Assembly (NCBI GenBank): GCA_963575745.1
Contig: CAUYUJ010008613.1
Span: 399,355 to 463,354 of the forward strand
Direction: 5' to 3'
From: Prorocentrum cordatum
Lineage: Eukaryota; Sar; Dinophyceae; Prorocentrales; Prorocentraceae
Length of the DNA stretch: 64,000 nucleotides
In this document: one piece after another, positions 31,752 through 41,952 of the stretch
Numbering within the stretch: the stretch's first letter is position 1
Layout of the letters: every line of letters starts with the position of its first letter
The notes under the pieces: model-generated
Database searches by the model: none
What the model was told of the DNA's origin: nothing
The model's input: the letters and a program-made list of their open reading frames with translations, nothing else
Program-made: the position numbers and the translations under genes

Positions 31752-31830
31752 TATACATATATCGATATGTATATATATATATATATGTGTATATATATAT
31801 ATATGTACACACATATGTATGTGTTTATAT
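31752..31830. repeat. (TA)n-rich alternating tract
   Basis: TATATA runs separated by CGATATG, TGTG and TACACACATATG. Strictly alternating purine-pyrimidine over most of its length. Similar tracts occur at 42515-42595 and 50875-50990. Confidence 0.9.
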
Positions 31831-32149
31831 ACACAGGCACCCTCCAATGGACAATTCCTGAAACTTCCTGGGCCTCAGGGAAGGGCTGCGGTGTGAAAAT
31901 CACCACTGGGAGCCAGCGACTTTGTATACCGCGCCCACCCTGAAGGTACATTCAAAAATCGTCTGAGGGTGTCTGTGTATATATTTTCGCTGCGTAGGGT
32001 TTGATAACCGAGCCCGAGAGCCGCTCATGCGTTTATCCGTAAGGGCTTCGCCCCCATGCCGCCAGCCCCCTTCTCTTAGAATGGGACTTGCCAGAGAGCT
32101 GTGTTGGGATGTCTGGACGCTGACGTGAAGCAATGTCGGGAGTTCACGC

Positions 32150-32690
32150 GAGGGCCAATATTCATGTACGATGGTTTATGGTTTCGGTGGCGCGAATATT
32201 AGGTAATTTACAAGGGGTGATGGCTTCGGGGACGCGAATATTGCGTAACTTACGAGGGTGTATGGCCTCGGGGACGCGAATATGGTGTACTTTATTAGGG
32301 AGCATGGCCTCGGGGACGCGAATCTTGTATAATTTGCGAGAGTTTGTAGCCTCGGGGACGCAAGCATGGTGTAGTTTACATGGGGTTCTGGCCCTGGGGA
32401 CGCGAACATTGTATAATGTTCGAATATTTATGGTTTCGGCGGCGCGAATATTATGTAATTTACTTGGGTTTATGGTCTCGAGGGCGCGAACATTTTGTAA
32501 TGTATCATGGTTTATGGCCTCGGGGACGCGAATATTTTTGATTTTCCCGAACATTAGGATTTCGTGGACGCGAATATTGTTGATGTACTAGGGTGTATGG
32601 CCTCGGGGACGCGAATATGGCATAATTTACCAAGAATTATGGCCTCGGGGACGCGAACATCATGTAATTTTACTTGTCCCACGCCCCCCC
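32150..32690. repeat. 42-bp minisatellite, 12 units
   Basis: Each unit reads approximately GGCCTCGGGGACGCGAATAT followed by TGTATAATTTACGAGGGTGT and AT. The GACGCGAA or GGCGCGAA word falls at 32189, 32231, 32273, 32315, 32357, 32399, 32441, 32483, 32525, 32567, 32608 and 32650; all intervals are 42 except one of 41. The 14-codon period keeps one plus frame (152 codons, repeating MASGTRILYNLR) and two minus frames open. No start context, neighbour or composition points to expression. Confidence 0.9.
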
Positions 32691-33038
32691 AGGAATTCAG
32701 ACAACGCGATCTGGGCGTGGTACAACAAAATTGTTTGGGACTCCCCCGCGTTCAGGAACAATTCACAGTAAGGAAGCAGAAAGCAGGACTGTAACAGTGA
32801 AAACTGGAAACTGCAACTGGAACGGGGAGCTGCAATCCTCACCCTCGCAGCCTGCTGGCCCCGCAAGGGGGCCGGCGGGCGGATTTTAGAGAGGGATGCC
32901 TGTCTTTTCAGTGCTGCGCGCTCCCTCTTGGACACTCCATCCCCTCCAGGGGTTCCAGGCGTGGCGGCGGGAAGCCCCGCTGGAGGCCCAAACAGGGCGC
33001 GAGACGCCCCGAGAACCTCGAACCATCGATCCTCGTAC

Positions 33039-33187
33039 TGTCCTCTCTTACCTCTCCTCTTCCCCCCTCTTTATGTCTGTCATAGCCTTTTAGGCTTTCA
33101 GCCCGTACGGGCACAGGTGATGTTGGCATCTCCAGGGCGCTCGCACAGAAAGACTCATGCTTTCCCCCTCTCGACCAGTCTCAGACA
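33039..33187 (+). repeat. 5' LTR of element 1
   Basis: 149 bases, TGTCCTCTCTTACC to TCTCAGACA. It contains two adjacent inverted repeats: AGCC-TTTTA-GGCT (33084-33096) and the palindrome GCCCGTACGGGC (33101-33112). Preceded by GTAC (33035-33038). Confidence 0.92.
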
Positions 33188-33188
33188 A

Positions 33189-33201
33189 TGGTAGCCGGAG
33201 C
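33189..33201 (+). other. putative primer-binding site of element 1
   Basis: TGGTAGCCGGAGC starts one base after the 5' LTR. TGG pairs with a tRNA CCA end. The rest implies an acceptor stem with an A1:U72 pair, which is the eukaryotic initiator-tRNA hallmark; copia elements commonly prime from initiator tRNA-Met. The host tRNA is not in the window, so this is inferred. Confidence 0.5.
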
Positions 33202-33258
33202 GTGGTACCGATAGGGGGACGGGCATCGTCTCAAGGAGCAAGCGTTTCGGAGTCAGCC

Positions 33259-34279
33259 ATGACATTTGTGGCCACGACAGACGAGGCAGCCGGCGAGGAA
33301 CCGGCACACGAGCAGCAAGAAGCAGAAGAAGAAGAAGAAGGTGAAGGGGAAGAACAAGACTGGTGGAGCTGGTGGCACTGGCACCCCTGGTCGTGGGCAA
33401 CGCAGTCCTGGGCATCTTCGGACTAGAGTCACGGGCCCTGGAAGGGGCCAGTTGAGCGGAACAGGGACTTCTCGATTCCGCCACCGTTCCTGGGCTTAGA
33501 GCACTTGGACACGTACCTCCACAACTTGACTTCTTGGACGAAAACTGGCTTCCAACCGGAAACCCAGGCTTCGAAGATCTTGGAAGGATTTCCCGTCGAG
33601 CTCCAGGCCAAGGTGTAGAGGTGTGAGAGACCAGCTAGACGCCGAGGAAGGAGTTGAGATTCTCGTCAAGCACCTTCGTTTACTGAACGGAGAAGGCCAG
33701 GAGATCGAGAACGCGAGGCGCACAGTGCCGCGCTGTTCGACGTGAACATACGGAGAGGCGAGAGCCTCACCGAGTTTGTGGTGCGCCGTGACACGCAAAT
33801 CTCGCAGGCAGAAACTTTCGGATTGACTCTCCCGGATGATGTCAAGGCCAGATTTTCTGAAGAGGGAACTCAGTTGTCTGGCCAGATGCGAGTGAACCTT
33901 CGGGCGTTGATGGCGGGCGATCGGTCTTGCAAGTAGGTGAAGAGCGCCCTTCTGCAGTTAGACGCAGCCGAGAAGAATCTCCTGCCGAGACCGCCGCAGC
34001 AGTCCAGCAAGGTCTACGCCACTCTTAGACGAAGACGACGAGTGTCAGCTGTGCGACTCTGGAGATCTCTTCAAGGTGGAGTTTCCAGCCGAGGAGGCCG
34101 CAGCGTTTTTGACTTCTCTGGAGGCCCAGGATATGTATGAGGACGAGGCTTTTGATGTGTATGCGGAACTTGGAAAGAGGCAAAACAACCGAAAGCAGCT
34201 CGGAAAGTCGACCGGGAGTTTTTCGACAGAAAGCGAGGCACGGCTTCATCACCTCCAGCGGGACGCCCAGGGTTCATGA
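33259..34279 (+). pseudogene. gag of element 1
   Basis: Starts at ATG 72 bases after the LTR. An acidic N-terminus leads to a Trp-rich stretch (DWWSWWHWHPWSWATQSW), an in-frame TAG, then LGLEHLDTYLHNLTSWTK and ASKILEGFPVELQAKV. Frame changes give QLDAEEGVEILVKHLRLLNG, then NIRRGESLTEFVVRRD and AETFGLTLPDDVKARF (gag core typical of dinoflagellate copia), an in-frame TAG, and ALLQLDAAEKNLLP. A further frame reads EFPAEEAAAFLTSLEAQDMY. The product would form the virus-like particle shell in a functional relative. Four frameshifts and three stops make this copy non-functional. Confidence 0.75.
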
Positions 34280-35447
34280 AAAACACACTCGATGTACGAA
34301 TTGCGGTGGGAAGGGTCATTGGCGCGAAGATTGTCGGAAGCCGTGCCGATCGAAAGAAGACAGATTGAAAGCAGAGAAGTCGGGTCATGTGTCAAACGTC
34401 AGTGCAGCCGACGATTTCTATTTCTCATTCGACTCTTTCGGGACTTCAGCTCCATCGTGGATCACGTTCTTTGAGAGGCTGGCAGAGGGATCACAGGAAT
34501 TCTCGGGAGTGCATCTTCGTGACATGGAAGATCATGGACTAGTGGATACCGCAGCCGCCCAGGCGCTGATAGGTCAGCCGGACTTGGACACGATGATCTC
34601 GGCCTCCAAGGCCAAGGGCTACGTGATTCATGGGACAAAGGAAGACGACCTGCCGTATGCCAATGGAGTGGGAGGGAGAATTCGTCCGATTGCCAAGGCG
34701 GCGGTGCCGCTCTCGTTCGCGAAGTGCGGAGTCTTGGAGTTCCTGGTGATACCTCATGCGTGTCCGCCGCTGATACCGGCTGGGTTTCTTGAATTCCTCG
34801 GAGCTGTCATTGATATGAAGCTCAACGTTTTGAGATTCGGAGGGGATGGTGAACATGAGATTCCTATGACCAGGCTGCCCTCAGGACACAGATCAATAGC
34901 GTTGATTGGTAGGCCCTCGAAGGATTTCCGTTTGAGCCCCAGCCTCGAGAAGAAGTTCCCCAGTTTCACGTTGCCGAAGGGAGAGCTTCAGGAGACCACT
35001 TGCATGGCGAACCAGGTCGAGGGCCACCTGGATTTCCGGGAAATGATGTCAGATCGCTGCCGCCTGCATCACGTGAGGCCAAGGCGAGAGCTAGTCGATC
35101 CGAATGCGGAGGTCAGCCTGCCAGTCAGTATCCAGGATCTCGACGAGCTCAGGGTCACGCGCTGTAAGTTCCGAGATCAGCACGACACCTGGATAGAGCA
35201 CATTTACGAGCACGAGTGGGCCAACCAGGACAGCATGCTCAAGATGCCGGACTACTGGATCGGCCACTCCGACTTCTCTCTGAAGTCCGACATCGGACCA
35301 CAGGACTTGCCACGGGTAGGTGGCGAGAGCAGGGGCGTTCAGTTGCTTCAGTCAGGCAGTTCTCACTCTTCGTCTCGGGAGTCTCGGGTCAGCGGGAATT
35401 CTTTGCGGCATCTGACAAGCCAAGTTGAATTGCACCCCCCTCCGTAG
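34280..35447 (+). pseudogene. zinc knuckle and aspartic protease of element 1
   Basis: A perfect CCHC knuckle (C-x2-C-x4-H-x4-C; CTNCGGKGHWREDC) lies at 34293-34334. About 70 residues later, VDTAAAQALIG at 34542-34574 marks the retropepsin active site. Asp-Thr is kept but the canonical Gly is Ala. Downstream hydrophobic segments (PLSFAKCGVLEFLVIPHACP, LIPAGFLEFLGAVIDMKLNV) fit the rest of the protease fold and its hydrophobic-hydrophobic-Gly turn. The frame runs on through a TAG at 35445 into the next module. In functional relatives this enzyme cleaves the polyprotein; here the DTA site makes activity doubtful. Confidence 0.78.
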
Positions 35448-36560
35448 CCGTTTCTCTCACTCAAGTTTTCAGCTCTCAGTTGCCCCAGGGTGATGAGAAC
35501 GACTCCCAAATCTACGATGCAGAAGCGCCGCGTGTCCGGGATCTTGTCCAAGACGCGCCGTCGTGCTCGGCTGGCGGCCACGCACCTCGCATCCTCGGAT
35601 CTCGAGCCGGTCGACGAGGAGGACTCAGAGATCGAGGCGAACTGGGACCTCCCGCCAGATCCCTGGCAGGACTCCGAGCTGCAGCAGATGAGCTACGAGG
35701 ACTGCGAGTTGTCGGAGGTCGAGAAGAACCTGCTGAACGAGGGAGGCTACTTGCTAGCTCCACCAGCTCATCGCTGGAGGAGGTGGGCACTAACTCTACT
35801 GGTGCTTCTCAGGTCTTGTGCGGAGTCCAGGCTGATTGCGAGTTTGGCCCCTCGCTTGAAGCTGGGCGCTCGCCGGGGGATCAGCGAGGAGGACTGCGAG
35901 CATCCCTTGGAGGCGAGAGAGTGCCGCTCGAACCAGTATGCGAGGTGGGCGAAGTGCAAGAAGCGCGGCGGTCGACTCGAGACGGCCCGGTGCACGGCCG
36001 AGGAGAAGATCGGGATGAAGATCGAGAGGGAGACGAAGCGCGAAGGCATCAAGCAGGAGTGGGTGCGCAAGGAGACCGAGCAGATGGAGGTGATGATGGG
36101 CATCGCCGTCAGGAACGGAATCTACCAGCAGGCGGAGAAGGTACCAGTGCGAAGGCCGCCACACAGCCCAGGGTCTTCTTCGAGCAGCTGCCCAGGGCAA
36201 GCGACGCCACTCAAGACCAGAATGAGGCCGATTTGCGAGGGGATCCCAGTGAAGCCCCCACCGGGCAACATCGTGATGGCGCCGCCTGCGGGTTTCGGCC
36301 CCACCGCCGCCAAGAGTCCTCCAGCCCGCAGGGTCGAGGCGAACGGCCGCAGCGCGGAGTTCACCGAGCTTCTCAAGAACCAGGGGGGCAATCGGGCAGA
36401 GCTCACCCAGTGGATGATGGAGCAGCGTCAGCAGACGGACGATACACGCGCCCAGTTCAGGGACCTCATGACGATGACCAGCCCCCGCCTGACCGGAGCG
36501 GCAAGCAGCGCGGGGCCAGCCCTCGAGGCGATGAAGATCGAGAGCGACGACGAGCGCTAG
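35448..36560 (+). pseudogene. Cys/His module and linker of element 1
   Basis: Continues frame 3 past the TAG at 35445. It has an acidic segment (SDLEPVDEEDSEIEANWD), then a Cys/His cluster (CEHPLEARECRSNQYARWAK and CKKRGGRLETARC) that looks like a degenerate zinc-binding unit placed before the DNMT-like domain in related elements. A basic coiled-coil-like stretch (KIERETKREGIKQEWVRKET) and a Pro-rich C-terminus ending KIESDDER follow. A longer frame in another register over the same DNA is Arg/Asp/Gly-rich and looks like a shadow. Role unknown; nucleic-acid binding is a guess. Confidence 0.55.
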
Positions 36561-37069
36561 GTGAATCCAGCCTCTCGGTGGTCGAGAGCAACTACATATC
36601 ATCCGTCGAGAGTGTCTCGACGAACTACATAACCAAGGCAGGTGCGTCATCTGCTCCTGGCTCCTGCAGCCAAAATCCTGATCATCATCATCCTTCCGTC
36701 TCCCCCACCACCATCCGAGAAGTTCCCAGTTTTGACCCCGGGATCCAGGGGGACCTCAGAGGCCTGCTTCCCCCAGGGACCGAATCCGGGGACTGGGCCG
36801 CAAAAAGCTTCAGGATCACCGATCGAAGGAATTCCAAGGTGGACATGCGGAAAAAGTCGGAATTCTTGGGAACCTGGCTCTGGGACACCGAGACCAGCAG
36901 GTCGGCTTCTCTGGAAGAGGTGACCGAGAGGGGTCTTTGAGAAGAAAAACGACTGGAGGGATCCGAGGCCCAAAATTTTCTGATCTATCTTGCCCTCAGG
37001 GCAAGAGGAGAAACGTCGAACATCTTTGAGGGATCAGGGGCCAAGAGACTGAGGATAGCGACTAAGACC

Positions 37070-38015
37070 CCCGCGAAGATCACCACCGTCACCGACACTC
37101 TTTGGGCAGGGGCCGCAGCGTCCGAGATTGCCTTCAACCTCGAGGGCTACAAGCCGTCCAAGCTGATCATCTCTGTCTGGGCCTCGGCTGGTGGCCCGGC
37201 TAGTATGCCCCAGAGCTGGCCCATACTGGACCGACGTCCGACCCTTAGAAGGTCTCTGGCTCAGCCTCCCGTGGCGGTACCTCGTAGGGCGCGAGAAGGC
37301 GCCCTCAGATCTCTAGTGGGAAAGGGGGTTCGCGCCTCGAGAAAGCAACTAAGGCACAAAGCCATCCAGGAGATGGTCCAGAAGAAGAGGACGGTGCTCC
37401 TAGAGCTGTTCTCTCCCCCCAGGGCCACCTCAGAGACATCTCGCAGGGGCTTTCCCGTATCGAGAGCCGTGGATTAGAGAACGGGTTGGGACCTTCGCCG
37501 AGCCCGGGAAAGGAAAAGCATTCGGGAAATGATTCGGTCAGATCGCCCCGAGGTCATCCTGATGACTCCACCCTGCCGAGGAGCGTCAGTAGCTAGAGTC
37601 CCTAACTGGGACAAGATGGATCCAGATGAGAGAGACCGAATTGAGCAAGAAAGCATTTTCTTCTGGGGTCTGGCGGCGCAGGTGGCGATGCATCAGAACG
37701 CTCACGGAAGGAAGTTTCTCAACGAAAATCTTTTCGGGGCTTTTTCAAGGCAGCTGAGGTCCACAGAGATCTTGCTGGAACAGTCCGGGGATCTCGAGGT
37801 CCGAGCTGATCAATGTGCTTTTGGTTTGAAGACTCTCGACGGGGGGCCAGCGTTGAAACCTATTCGATTTATATCCAACTCAGGAAATCCTGGACAAGTG
37901 TGCACGCAGGTGCGAGGGGAGTCATGTGCATTATGTTCTTATTGGCGGCGCCAGGACGTCGGCGGCTGAACGGTTTCCACCAGCGCTGGTGAACGCTCTT
38001 GCGCAGGGCGTCGAG
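37070..38015 (+). pseudogene. cytosine-5 DNA methyltransferase-like domain of element 1
   Basis: The approach segment reads IAFNLEGYKPSKLIISVWAS. LLELFSPPR near 37400 occupies motif I. GFPVSRAVD, an in-frame TAG (37475), and RTGWDLRRARERKSIREMI continue in the same frame. PEVILMTPPCRG (to about 37583) is motif IV with the catalytic Pro-Cys. FLNENLFGAF is a plausible motif VI region, VRADQCAFGL and LKPIRFISNS follow, and after a frame change ARTSAAERFPPALV ends the domain. C5 methyltransferases embedded in dinoflagellate retrotransposons are published; this fits that class. The stop and the frameshift near 37950 break it here. Confidence 0.75.
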
Positions 38016-39630
38016 CAGGTGATCTTCAGTGAGGCCACTGAGGGATCGTTTCCAGCGGCGGGAGACGACCTACCCAACGAACCAGCCGAGGTCGAGGACT
38101 CTGAGTCCGAAGGTGAGCAAGAAACCAGGAGCTGCCCAAATCCCCCGGGACTTTCGAAGACTCCAGAGCTCTCCAGGGAGCTCCAGGAAGAAGTTCACAA
38201 GCTTCACGTGAACCTCGGACACCCTCGAAGGGATCATTTCGTCAGGACCCTGAAAGTCGGCAAAGCCAAGAAGGAAGTCATCCAATGGGTCCTGCAATGT
38301 TTTAAGTGCCCCACGTGTGACTCAGGATCTCGTCCAGGTTGGAGACGTACAGCTCACTTGCCCCGAACATACCGTTTCAATAGGCTTGTCGCGGCCGATC
38401 TCTTTTACATACAAGTGCTAAATTCGACTCACCCAGTGCTGAACCTGATCGATCACGGATCGAATCTCCAGGTGCACCTTGCTGCGAGCCGCCACGCCAG
38501 CTGAGGTTTGGAACGCCTTCCTCAAGTTCTGGGTGAGACCTTGCGGGATGCCAGAGACGGCGATGACGGATGGGGGGCAAGAGTTCGAAGGATCTCTTTC
38601 CAGGGGTTTTGAGCATCTTGGGGGTTACCAGCACGTTTGTGACGCCGAGTCTCCTTGGCAGAATGGGAGGTGTGAGCGTCATGGGGGGTTAGCCAAGAGC
38701 GCGCTTGTTCGAGCCGCCGGTGGGGCGGAGCCTACCAACCTCGAGGAGGTAGAAGCACTCCTCTGCGAGGTTGTCTCAGCAAAGAATATGTACTCTCACA
38801 GGGGCGGCTTCTCTCCCTATCAGATGGTGTTCGGCGAGAATCCTCGTCTTCCCCGATCCCTCTTGTCCGATGAAGCTCACGACGAAGTTGGGATCGGAGA
38901 CGTGATTCGAGGATCAACGGACTCCAACTCCCCTGCCACCGCCTTCGCTCGAAAGCACGCCCTCAGGGAGGAGGCCAAGAAGGCCGTCATGGTTATGGAC
39001 ACCCGGGACCGCCTGATAGCGGCCAGCAAGGCCCGAAAGCACGTTGACAAGATTTTCCTTCCTGGAGCCTGGGTGTACGTTTGGAGAAAAGGAGGAACGT
39101 CTCAGGACAGGGAAAAGGGCCCCCGGACCAAGCGTTCCCGCTGGGCCGGCCCAGGAGCCGTAGTGCTTCAGCAGGGCACGACAGCGTGGGTAGCGATGAG
39201 ATCGCGCCTGCTGAAGTGTGGCCAAGAACATATTAGATGGGCCACTAAGGACGAATCCGGGGGAGTTGAACTTCTGGACTCACCTTCCTTCGCTCGACTA
39301 CGTCAGGAGCTTCAGTCTCCGGGAAGACGAGTCAGAGCAGTGGGCGTTGAGGCCGAAGGCCCGCCGCCCCCGGAGGCTTGGGATCTCGAGGAGCACGAGT
39401 CTCAGGACGCTCCAGTCCCAGTGGTTCCCGTGCTTCCGCCGGCCGAGCCTCCGCAGGCCCAGGGGCCTGCCGCGGCAGCTGGCAGCTGGCCCGATCGGAG
39501 ACGACCAAGCGTCGACGGCGCGCCCAGTGACCATCTCCATCTCAGAGCATCGGGGCAGAATCTCCCAGGGGGATGCCCGAGGTCAGGGACCGCCCAGGGG
39601 GCGACGAGGCCTCAGAGGTTGACGAGGTGA
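38016..39630 (+). pseudogene. integrase of element 1
   Basis: An acidic linker leads to a zinc-binding domain with H-x4-H (LHVNLGHP, near 38199-38222) and C-x2-C (KCPTCD, near 38310). The catalytic core has Asp at 38397 (AADLFYIQ), then a frame change near 38490, Asp at 38569 (TDGGQEF) and Glu at 38674 (GRCERHGG), with 34 residues between the last two. HRGGFSPYQMVFGENPRLP and AWVYVWRKGG fit the C-terminal part. All three catalytic residues are present, but the frameshift between the first and second prevents a continuous product. Confidence 0.85.
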
Positions 39631-41253
39631 ATCCAGCCGGGCGACGAGATCCCACCGAGCCACCTCCATCTCAGAGACCTCGTCTGACGCCGATCGAAGA
39701 CCGAATCCAGGGTCCAGGCCGAGTCAGGGAAGCCGCCGAGGAACGGGAAAGCTCTGGTTTACGAAATGGTCTTCTGGACGATGTGCCAATGTGTATTAGG
39801 AGGAGTCGTCAGACTCCGAGCGCCAGCAGCTTAGGCCCACTTCGTGAGGACGAAGCTCGCCAGCTGCCGGAACCTTCTTCTGCCGCGCGAGAGGGGTCTC
39901 GATCTCCGAGGAGAGAGACACCAGAGCCTCTGGGGAGGCCTAATGCTGCGGGGACGGGGGGGGGAAGACCAGGAGGAGGAGGATCTCTGGGGAGAGCTCT
40001 GCTCCTGGTTCCACTTTAGTTTTGATTTCTGGTGTTCCGAGTCTCTGGAGACTTTCGCCACTTCCAACGGTAAGGGAAAGGGCGAGGATCCCCCGTCAAG
40101 GCGCGGCGCCGAAGTTTCACTGAAGAGTCTTTCCCCCGAGGAAAGGCCCCTGTTTTCCTTTTCCGACGCCAGGGAGTGGAAGGCAATTCTCGACTCCGGG
40201 GCGGTGCGGATTTTGAAGGCGGCCGAGGCAGCTGTAATTTGGAGAAGATTTCCTGACAGAGTTCTGGGGTCTAGGATGGTTAGGAGGTTCAAGCCTCAAG
40301 AGGGGGTGGGCTCAGGGGCTCTCGCGAAATCGCGATGGTGTGTCCAGGGGCACCATTAACCGGACAATGAAGAGTTACACGTCTATGCCCCGACCCCCCA
40401 AGCAGAGAGTATTATGGTCACCCTCCAAGCGATCAGTTCGCTCGGTTGGGAGCTCGAGATCGCTGACTGCAAGAATGCGTTCTGTCAGTCCGACCGACTT
40501 CATCGTCCCAAGGGGTCGATCTTTTGCGAGCCGTGCCAAGGGCTGAATTTGAGACCAGGTGAGCTCATCGAGCTCATTGCGCCAGTGTGCGGCCTGAATG
40601 ACGCACCTCTCCTCTGGCACCGTACCCTCGCCCCATGGCTCTCAGAAGACGGTTTCAGCAAGTCCCTTTTAGAACCCTGCCTGTGGGTTAAGAGGTCGTC
40701 TCAAGGGGAGATCCGTTCCTTGGTACTCATTGAGGTGGACGATCTCATAGCGGCGAGTGCTCCTGCGGAGCGCCAGGGTATGAAGGATAGACTCCGAGGT
40801 AGGTTCAAGTTCGGCAAACGGGAGACCGGGGAGGCCGATTTCGCCGGGAGACACGTGAAACAAGTGGGCCAGAAAATCTTCATATATCAAGAGAAATACA
40901 TATTAGAACAACTTGCCCCCATACGGTTAGCTAAGGAGAGGCGCTCGGACCCCGAGGCGCCGTTGACCCCGGAGGAGGTCAAGCTGTACAGAACGATGGT
41001 GGCCCAGATTCAGTGGCTAGGTCGGGAATCCCGGCCGGACGTGTCGGCACGAGCCTCCATTCAGAGCGCCGCTTTCCCGTCACCCACGGTCAGTGACGCA
41101 ATGTTGTGCATCAAGATAGTCAAGCATCTCAAGGGAGCCGCCAGTCAGAAGATAGTTCTGTGGCCACTGGGCCCGAGCTCGATGAGCTTCGCGACGGTTT
41201 CCGACGCGGGGGGCCCGGGGTCCGCTCGAAGAAACGGGGCCCAGGGAGGGTAG
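39631..41253 (+). pseudogene. linker and RVT_2 reverse transcriptase of element 1
   Basis: A Pro/Glu/Arg-rich linker (best frame 3 to about 39960) is followed in frame 1 by LSPEERPLFSFSDAREWKAI and SRWCVQGHH, an in-frame TAA at 40357, and YAPTPQAESIMVTLQAISS. LEIADCKNAFCQSD carries the first catalytic Asp region. GLNDAPLLWHRTL and the VDD motif at 40735-40743 (copia-type active site, both Asp kept) follow, then ADFAGRHVKQVGQKIFIYQE and YRTMVAQIQWLGRESRPDVS. A TAG at 41251 separates it from RNase H in the same frame. Copies RNA into DNA in functional relatives. Confidence 0.85.
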
Positions 41254-41940
41254 TTGGTTCTAGCGGCCGATCCGGCCATAAGGCAGAACAGAAGGTCTCG
41301 TGTTTCCCTTTTGAGCTGGAGATCGATTGGATTAAAAAGGGTGGTTGCGTCTACCGGAGCTGCAGAGACACTGTCGCTCTCTGCCGCCCTCGCCGAGGCC
41401 CAGTGGCTGTCCATCCTGTGGAGGGACCTTGTGTTCGGCGACGTCAGTCGCCCAGACTGGCATCTGTCGCAGTTTCCTTTCTCCGTTGTTTTGAGCCGTG
41501 ATTGCACTCTCTCGGAAGGAGTGGAGACTCTCTCCGTGGTTGACGCGAAATCCATTTTCGACACTCTTTCGAAGAATTCGGCCGGGTCGAGAGCCGACCG
41601 AAGGAACAGTATCGAGCTCGCAGTCGTGCGAGACAGTATGAGCGCTGTAGGTTTTCAAGTCAGATGGGTTCCACACGGTCGAATGGCTGCTGACGCGCTT
41701 ACGAAGGCGGATGCAGCATGTGGCAACGTGGCTCTGACCGATCTGTTGTCCAAGGGAACCGTGATTCTTGTGGGCGAGGAAGGTCACATGTCGGAGCGCT
41801 CCTTAAACAATTCTCTCAAGTCTCGTTCCCGTAGAGCCTCGAAGGAGGCCCTTCTAAGAGCTAGTTCAGATCTTTCAGAGCCGGGAGACGGGCAGTCCGG
41901 GGGGCGGGAAGTAATTTCTTGGCTATGCCAGACCCATTGA
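41254..41940 (+). pseudogene. RNase H of element 1
   Basis: Continuous frame-1 stretch after the TAG at 41251. VVASTGAAETLSLSAALAEA and QWLSILWRDLVFGD are followed by SVVDAKSIFDTLSK, SIELAVVRDSMSAVG, VRWVPHGRMAADALTKAD. These are the usual ordered blocks of copia RNase H: a Glu in the AETLSLSAA block, an Asp in VVDAKS and the terminal ADALTK. It would degrade the RNA strand during reverse transcription. It ends at TGA 12 bases before the 3' LTR; the intervening DNA lacks a strong polypurine tract. Confidence 0.82.
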
Positions 41941-41952
41941 AAGTAGTCCCGC

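Noticed and set aside
31752-31830. TATA-box promoter
   Set aside because: Simple (TA)n microsatellite; dinoflagellate promoters generally lack a TATA box and no gene starts nearby.
32162-32554. 130-codon minus-strand repeat protein
   Set aside because: Open in three frames on two strands because of the 42-base period; no independent sign of translation.
35480-36940. 486-codon frame over element 1
   Set aside because: Overlaps the frame that carries the ordered Cys/His module and linker; its Arg/Asp/Gly composition marks it as a shadow.
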